Below, piece after piece: positions 27,300 through 32,109 of a stretch of 32,109 nucleotides of DNA. Under the pieces are notes generated by a model, which saw nothing but the letters and a program-made list of their open reading frames with translations, did no database searches and had not been told where the DNA came from. A program made the position numbers and the translations under genes. The DNA comes from Promethearchaeota archaeon. GTDB lineage: Archaea > Asgardarchaeota > Lokiarchaeia > Sigyniarchaeales > SOKP01. The stretch is taken from positions 1 through 32,109 of the forward strand of contig RDOE01000038.1 in assembly GCA_011364975.1 (NCBI GenBank), in the 5' to 3' direction. Position 1 is the stretch's first letter; the number at the start of each line of letters is the position of its first letter.

Positions 27300-27779
27300 T
27301 TGGCAAAATGTTATTATTGCAAAAAATTTATCGAAGGATTATCATTTAGTTGTAGGTTTTGTGAGATGACTTTTTGCTCAGTTCATAGATTACCTGAAAA
27401 CCATAAATGTCCTTTCGATCTTAAAGATATTCATAAAAAGATTTATTATCAAGATGCTTTAGATTTCATGAATGAAAAATTAACGGTTGCTATTATTTTT
27501 GAACAATTAACAAAGAAAGAATTAAATAAATTTGAAACAATTAAACTTTTAGATGGTATAATAGAAGTTAGTGAAAGTCCTGAAGAGCGTATTGCAGCAT
27601 TAAATGCCTTTAAAGTACTTAATATTAAAAATGAAGAAGTGTACCATATTTTAGAAAATTGTATCCTTTCAGATGAATCTTATGAAATAAAACACCAAGC
27701 AGAAGAAGTAACCAAGAATCTTTTTCCCAAAGAATATAAAAAATTATTAAGGCGCATCCAAAAAAGTCCAACAGATTAA
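27300..27779 (+). CDS. AN1-type zinc finger protein
   Basis: 159 aa starting at a TTG. The first 37 residues contain the full AN1 ligand set C4, C7, C18, C21, C26, H29, H35, C37 (C-x2-C-x10-C-x2-C-x4-C-x2-H-x5-H-x-C). The rest is helical, with repeats such as KFETIKLLDGIIEVSESPEE and RIAALNAFKVLNIKNEEVY that resemble short HEAT-like helices. AN1 fingers occur in eukaryotic stress and ubiquitin-linked proteins and in many archaeal proteins. No ubiquitin-like or A20 domain is attached. The TTG start is kept because the zinc ligands begin at residue 4 and no ATG precedes them. Confidence 0.8.
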   Translation: MAKCYYCKKFIEGLSFSCRFCEMTFCSVHRLPENHKCPFDLKDIHKKIYYQDALDFMNEKLTVAIIFEQLTKKELNKFETIKLLDGIIEVSESPEERIAALNAFKVLNIKNEEVYHILENCILSDESYEIKHQAEEVTKNLFPKEYKKLLRRIQKSPTD

Positions 27780-27808
27780 ACCTTTAAAAACTAAGATATT
27801 ATTGTAGT

Positions 27809-28321
27809 CTAAAAATTGATTTTTTTAATACTTGCATTAAGATGAGATCCTATCTCTAGAATAGCTATTGAAGCTTGGGAATTGATTGAATGGGACTCTA
27901 TATACCCCTTACCTGGATTTATTAATAATAACTGCTTCCTCACTAAGATTTTTGGATCATGGGTATGACCAAAAAAGATAACCCTTACCTTATCTTCTTT
28001 AAATTCTTTAATTATCTTCCTTAATAAAGATGAGTCTGGACCACCATAATAAGGATGGATGATCCCCATCTTTATGTTTGAAATTTCGATAACCTCCTTT
28101 GCTAAAACCATATTTCTTATACATAAAGGATCTGCATTGCCATAAACGCCTTTAAAATACTCCTTCTTTAACTTGAAGAATCCATTAAGGATATCCTCAG
28201 ATATATAATCCCCAACATGAATAATCCAATCAGAATTTTGACAAGATTCAATAATTTGGTGAGGTATATCCTCAAAAGAGAAAGCATGTGTATCTCCAAC
28301 AATAGTTATTCTAATACTCAA
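27809..28321 (-). CDS. MJ0936/YfcE-type metallophosphoesterase
   Basis: 170 aa calcineurin-like phosphodiesterase with all metal-binding motifs: GDTH (D10, H12), GD (D38), GNAD (N62), H89 and GHTH (H119, H121). Short single-domain members hydrolyse phosphodiesters in the presence of Mn or Ni. The start is a TTG at 28321; no ATG lies close upstream in frame. Convergent with the AN1 gene and divergent from the GTPase gene, with a 248-nt intergenic region (28322-28569) that holds only AT-rich promoter-like sequence. Confidence 0.85.
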   Translation of the reverse strand: MSIRITIVGDTHAFSFEDIPHQIIESCQNSDWIIHVGDYISEDILNGFFKLKKEYFKGVYGNADPLCIRNMVLAKEVIEISNIKMGIIHPYYGGPDSSLLRKIIKEFKEDKVRVIFFGHTHDPKILVRKQLLLINPGKGYIESHSINSQASIAILEIGSHLNASIKKINF

Positions 28322-28569
28322 AATCTTATCTCATAAAGGTTAATTTACTTTTACATATTCTATTACTCTATAAGAAGATTATGTACTTATGATCTTGGAA
28401 ATAAGGTAATTTTTTGAGATTAGTGGGTTATAAAAATATTGAATCTTGTCAATATATCTAAATTGAACTTGTGTTTAAAACAAAGTAAAGCTTTATTACA
28501 TTCGATTATTACACAAGATAAATTACTTTATAATTTTTTAAATTCTAAATAAGACTGATTATAGTACCT

Positions 28570-29079
28570 ATGGAAAAAACTGTGAAAATTATTGTCTCTG
28601 GAGATGGTGGGGTCGGAAAAACCTCTTTTTTAAACCGATTGGTTTTTGATACTTTTAATGCTAAGAATGAATTAACTCGGGGGGTAGATTTTTATTCAAA
28701 GACTATACTTGTCAATAATACCGAAATCAATTTTATACTGTGGGATTTTGCGGGACAAGACCAATTCAAAGATATTTTAGATCGTTTTGTCGATGGGTCA
28801 TTAGCTGCTATTATCTTATTTGATCTTACTCGTATAAGCAGTATTGAAAATCTTCAAGAATGGATTTATAAGCTAAAAGAATTAGGTAAAATCCCTATTT
28901 TATTACTTGGAACTAAATCAGATTTAATAGATAAAGAAATGTTATCTCCGATAGATGATTTTATTAATGACATTAAAAATGAACATCCTAATATAATCCA
29001 TTATTTAAAAATATCATCAAAAAATGGAGAAAATGTAAAGGATGCTTTTAATTTATTAATTGAAGATATTTCGAAATAG
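28570..29079 (+). CDS. Rab/Ras-like small GTPase
   Basis: 169 aa, a bare G domain. G1 is GDGGVGKTS (11-19), switch I contains LTRGVDF with the conserved Thr, G3 is WDFAGQ (58-63), G4 is TKSD (115-118) instead of the usual NKxD, and G5 is SSKNG (149-153). The G3 and G1 forms are those of the Ras/Rab group typical of Asgard archaea. The C-terminus NLLIEDISK has no Cys, so prenyl anchoring as in eukaryotic Rabs is not possible and membrane contact would need a partner. Likely works with longin/roadblock proteins, which is inferred from the neighbourhood. Confidence 0.88.
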   Translation: MEKTVKIIVSGDGGVGKTSFLNRLVFDTFNAKNELTRGVDFYSKTILVNNTEINFILWDFAGQDQFKDILDRFVDGSLAAIILFDLTRISSIENLQEWIYKLKELGKIPILLLGTKSDLIDKEMLSPIDDFINDIKNEHPNIIHYLKISSKNGENVKDAFNLLIEDISK

Positions 29080-29212
29080 TATGAGTTTAATTCTTAATTA
29101 TAAAACGATTAAACGTAGACTTTAAGCAAATAATTATAGCTGTCTATATGGTGTTAATAATTTTGAGGATTTTACTAAAATAAATCACTTTTTTTACATT
29201 TAGCTAGTAATA

Positions 29213-30061
29213 ATGATATCCGTAATTGTTGAAAAATTGGAGAGGAAATCAGTATCGATTTATAGAATGGCTACTTTAGACTTACAAAAAAACCCATTTA
29301 TGTGGGTTTCTGCTTATTTAATAGACGGGCTTTTGATAGATGCTGGGCATCATCATGCTAAGTATGAGTTTCTAAACTGTTTAAATTTTGATGAAATTGA
29401 ATATTGTGTAGTTTCTCATCATCATGAAGATCACTACGGAGCGGTTTATGACCTAATTCATGAATATAATGTTCCTACATTTTCTAATAAAGAAACTGCA
29501 TTTCTTATAAGAAATCAGATTAAAATACCACCTGAAAGGAATCTGGTATGGGGCATTCCGAAACCCTGTAGTATAAAACAACTTGATCAATCAGACGAAA
29601 TTCTTACTACTAAGGCTAAGTTCAAAATATTACCCTCTCCTGGTCATTGCAAGAATCTAATTTCATTATATCATGAAAAGAAAAAATTATTATTTTCTAC
29701 AGATGCTTTTATAAACAACCGCCAAAGTGTAATTTTTAATTGGGAAGATGCTAATAGGATGCTAGATACTCTCAAAATGTTCTTAAAATTAAATTTTAAA
29801 TATCTCTTCTTAGAAGATGGTTCTATAGCCACTATGGATGATGTTCATCAACTTATACATTATTGGAGTTATATCAAACTTAAAAGCCAAAATCTCTATA
29901 GAAATGAAATTTCAACTAAAGAAATTGTGAAACAAATATTTGGAAAAGAAAGTATTTTGAAAAAAATGACTGGAGGAGATATGTCCCGTGAAAATTTAAT
30001 ACGTTCACTTTTAAACTTAAATCCCATTGATCCAAGGAAGAACCGTAAAACAAAAAAATAG
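29213..30061 (+). CDS. Metallo-beta-lactamase fold hydrolase
   Basis: 282 aa. The zinc motif HHHEDH (H69, H71, D73, H74) sits in VVSHHHEDHYGAV; H145 in SPGHCKN and D164 in FSTDAF complete the binuclear site. No tRNase Z or RNase J signatures, so it belongs to the broad glyoxalase/hydrolase-like group. The C-terminal 80 residues are helical and basic (ending NPIDPRKNRKTKK). ATG at 29213. Same strand as the GTPase, 133 nt downstream. Substrate unknown. Confidence 0.8.
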   Translation: MISVIVEKLERKSVSIYRMATLDLQKNPFMWVSAYLIDGLLIDAGHHHAKYEFLNCLNFDEIEYCVVSHHHEDHYGAVYDLIHEYNVPTFSNKETAFLIRNQIKIPPERNLVWGIPKPCSIKQLDQSDEILTTKAKFKILPSPGHCKNLISLYHEKKKLLFSTDAFINNRQSVIFNWEDANRMLDTLKMFLKLNFKYLFLEDGSIATMDDVHQLIHYWSYIKLKSQNLYRNEISTKEIVKQIFGKESILKKMTGGDMSRENLIRSLLNLNPIDPRKNRKTKK

Positions 30062-30093
30062 CATTAGCAAAAAAACATTAAATTATAGGCAAA

Positions 30094-31128
30094 TTATACC
30101 ACTACAACCCAGTTAAATTCATCTTCAATTTCTAGTCTCTGAATTCCAGTAAGTAGTTCGTAAAGTTTACGCGTATATTGACCAGGTTCTCCTCCACTAA
30201 AAACTTTTTTTTGTTGTTCAATTGAAACAGACTTAATAGGCGTTATAACTGCCGCAGTTCCTGTACAAAATACTTCTATGCAACCATCATCAAATAATTC
30301 TTTATAAGATACATCTCTTTCTTCAATCACCATCCCAAGTTTTTTTGCTGCTAATTCTATTACTGACATTCGAGTAATTCCTGGTAATATAGTTCCAGAA
30401 GTTAGGGGGGTCACAAGTTTATCCTCAATCACCGCAAAAAAATTAGCAGTCCCAACTTCTTCTATGTATTCTTTATTCACAGCATCTAAAAAAATAACTT
30501 GAGAAAAACCTTTTTCTTTAGTCAATTTAGCAGCTAACATAGAACCTGCATAATTACTTCCTGTTTTTGCATATCCAGTTCCTCCCGGCGCTGCTCGCGT
30601 ATATTCTTTGGTTATTTCCAGATCAATACCCATGAAACCTTGAGGAAAGTAAGGTCCTACAGGTACTGTGAAAATTATTACTTTATATTCTTTAGCAGGT
30701 TTTACCCCCAAGATAGGTCCACTTCCAATCATTAAGGGTCTAATATAAAGGGCTCCCCCGGTATCATAGGGTGGAATATATTCTTTATTAGCTATTACCA
30801 CTTGCTTTATTGCCTGTACAAATCGATGTGTGTCATAGGTTGGCATTAAAAGTCGTTCTGCACTTTTATTAAACCTTTTTGCATTCTCTTCAGGTCTAAA
30901 TAGAGTTATGTCTCCTTTTTTAGTTGACAAGGCTTTCATTCCCTCGAAAATTTCCTGCCCATAATTTAACACGCAAGCAGCTGGAGAAATTTCAATATTA
31001 CCAAAAGGAACAAGTTTTCCTTGATCCCATTTATCATTTTTATAATCGGAAATGAACATAGCTTTTGTTTCAATAAAATCAAAACCTAAAGAGTAATAAT
31101 CAATATCCTTTGCATCCACATTTATCAC
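30094..31128 (-). CDS. ilvE: Branched-chain amino acid aminotransferase
   Basis: PLP enzyme for the last step of Leu, Ile and Val synthesis or the first step of their breakdown. 344 aa, the long (type II) BCAT form. Signatures: SPAACVLNYGQEIFEGMKA, LFRPEENAKRF, ALYIRPLMIG, the PLP lysine K188 in GGTGYAKTGSNYAGS, EEVGTANFFAV, LPGITR, and VFCTGTAAVITPI. The start is a GTG at 31128; no ATG lies nearby in frame. Stand-alone gene between the MBL-fold gene (convergent) and the GTPase at 31325 (divergent). Confidence 0.92.
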   Translation of the reverse strand: MINVDAKDIDYYSLGFDFIETKAMFISDYKNDKWDQGKLVPFGNIEISPAACVLNYGQEIFEGMKALSTKKGDITLFRPEENAKRFNKSAERLLMPTYDTHRFVQAIKQVVIANKEYIPPYDTGGALYIRPLMIGSGPILGVKPAKEYKVIIFTVPVGPYFPQGFMGIDLEITKEYTRAAPGGTGYAKTGSNYAGSMLAAKLTKEKGFSQVIFLDAVNKEYIEEVGTANFFAVIEDKLVTPLTSGTILPGITRMSVIELAAKKLGMVIEERDVSYKELFDDGCIEVFCTGTAAVITPIKSVSIEQQKKVFSGGEPGQYTRKLYELLTGIQRLEIEDEFNWVVVV

Positions 31129-31324
31129 GTACTAGAACCTTTTTTCAGAATTAATTAATGATTTGTTTCCTAAAAAATCTTATTGAATTTATTTAGGTGA
31201 TAATTCTTTCTCCTTATGAAATGTAAAGTTTTACTAAATCCATAAAAATAAATAAAAAAAAACTATTATATTGTTAATTTTTATAAAGAAAGTTTATTCT
31301 AAAAATAATTGATCTCTATAAGCC

Positions 31325-32109
31325 ATGTCTACTAAATTACATGATGATTTTGAATATAAAATCGTTATTGCCGGGTTAGATAACGCTGGGAAAACAAGCG
31401 CTTTAATCGCATTACGCATGAAGTACAACTTTTATGAACGTGTTAAAGATTTAAAACCCACGATAAAAATTGATTATAATTCGTTTAAATTTCTTAAGAC
31501 ATATCATATTAATCTTTGGGATATGGGAGGTCAAAAAAAATTCCGAGAAATCTATTTAACTAATCCAATTTATTTTAGTGAGACGAATTTTATCTATTAT
31601 CTTATTGATATTCAAGATGATTTAAAATTTGAGGAATCAGTACAATATCTTCATAAATTATTAGAAATTTACAGAGATTTAGGATATTCTAATGAGATAA
31701 TTGTTTGTTTTAGTAAATATGATCCAAAATACCGCAATAATGAGGAATATCTTGAGAGAAAAAAAATGCTTGAAAATCTAATTCTATCCCAAAACAAGGA
31801 TATGAAATTTAGATTTTTTAATATTTCTTATTATGATATTTCCTCTATTTCAAAAGCAATGTCCTATTCTTTAAGTAGATTATTGAAACTAGATAAATTA
31901 AATGATTTTTTAACAAGTTTAATTACAGATTTTGAGTGTAACTATGCAATTCTTTATACAGACTCTGGATTGATAATAGCAGATGATTATAAAAATATAA
32001 TGGATATCAAAACATTTGAAGAGACTATTAGTGGAAAAATAAATGATGATCTTGAATTTTTCCAAAGATTAGTAGATGAAGGAGTAGATATAAATGAACG
32101 TAGCACAAT
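31325..32109 (+). CDS. Arf/Rag-like GTPase with C-terminal longin/roadblock-like domain, 3' partial
   Basis: Open from ATG 31325 to the window end (261 codons visible). G1 is GLDNAGKTS (17-25), as in Arf and Rag GTPases; the switch region has KPTIKIDY, G3 is WDMGGQ (65-70), and G4 is SKYD (130-133). From about residue 195 a second domain begins (LNDFLTSLITDFECNYAILY, then DSGLIIADDY), whose pattern resembles the longin/roadblock domains that follow the G domain in Rag/Gtr proteins. Such a fusion is a known theme in Asgard archaea and fits a self-contained signalling or membrane platform. No ribosome binding site is obvious. The missing 3' end prevents domain confirmation. Confidence 0.8.
   Translation, partial: MSTKLHDDFEYKIVIAGLDNAGKTSALIALRMKYNFYERVKDLKPTIKIDYNSFKFLKTYHINLWDMGGQKKFREIYLTNPIYFSETNFIYYLIDIQDDLKFEESVQYLHKLLEIYRDLGYSNEIIVCFSKYDPKYRNNEEYLERKKMLENLILSQNKDMKFRFFNISYYDISSISKAMSYSLSRLLKLDKLNDFLTSLITDFECNYAILYTDSGLIIADDYKNIMDIKTFEETISGKINDDLEFFQRLVDEGVDINERST

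Overview
The window looks like a piece of an Asgard archaeon, most likely Lokiarchaeia or a close relative. This is inferred from several things seen together: an AT-rich genome with GGTGA-type ribosome binding sites; an archaeal/eukaryotic-type release factor aRF1 and a Get3/TRC40 ATPase; the archaeal CoA-pathway enzyme 4-phosphopantoate--beta-alanine ligase; two Ras-superfamily GTPases, one fused to a C-terminal longin/roadblock-like domain; a separate longin-like/TPR-like protein; an AN1 zinc finger; and a 23S rRNA whose 3' end carries a very large insertion at the ES39 (helix 98) position.

Layout. 1-2357 (+): a 5'-truncated site-2-type membrane protease and a TtuA/NcsA-type tRNA thiolase. 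2361-4712 (-): Get3 and aRF1. 4800-8250: CoA-precursor genes (phosphopantothenate synthetase, ketopantoate reductase) around a RimI/Ard1-type acetyltransferase, then a DUF72 gene. 8295-8889: a small ORF and a probably frame-disrupted membrane protein. 8995-12790: a stand-alone 23S rRNA transcription unit with promoter, structured leader, a long pre-rRNA processing stem, the 23S gene and a T-tract; no 16S, 5S or tRNA lies beside it. 12962-18204 is accessory-like: a DUF885-type metallopeptidase, four tiny peptide genes, three alpha-beta-barrel proteins, a GGQ-less eRF1 relative, an RNase-H-motif protein, and a decayed copy of the peptidase 3' end. 18205-25162: an HSL-type esterase, an exported C45-type Ntn hydrolase, a SRPBCC protein, an acyl-CoA synthetase alpha-type protein and membrane proteins. 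25383-32109: a small protein, longin-like and AN1 zinc-finger proteins, a phosphodiesterase, a Rab-like GTPase, an MBL-fold hydrolase, a branched-chain aminotransferase and an Arf/Rag-like GTPase cut by the window end.

The most unusual signal is at 14240-14650 and 17946-18010. Four minus-strand mini-genes encode peptides of only 8-10 residues: MEVNGGSIIP, MSISSGGIIP, MPADTGGTVP and MQGPGVIP. All share a Gly-rich hydrophobic C-terminus ending in Pro. Three have a perfect GGTGA ribosome binding site 7-8 nt before the ATG, and three have a hairpin overlapping the stop codon followed by a T-rich tract. One copy lies just downstream of, and convergent with, the intact DUF885 peptidase gene. Another sits in the same position beside a decayed 27-codon remnant of a second DUF885 gene, so peptidase plus peptide appears to have existed as a duplicated module. 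I know of no description of such a system; the function is open.
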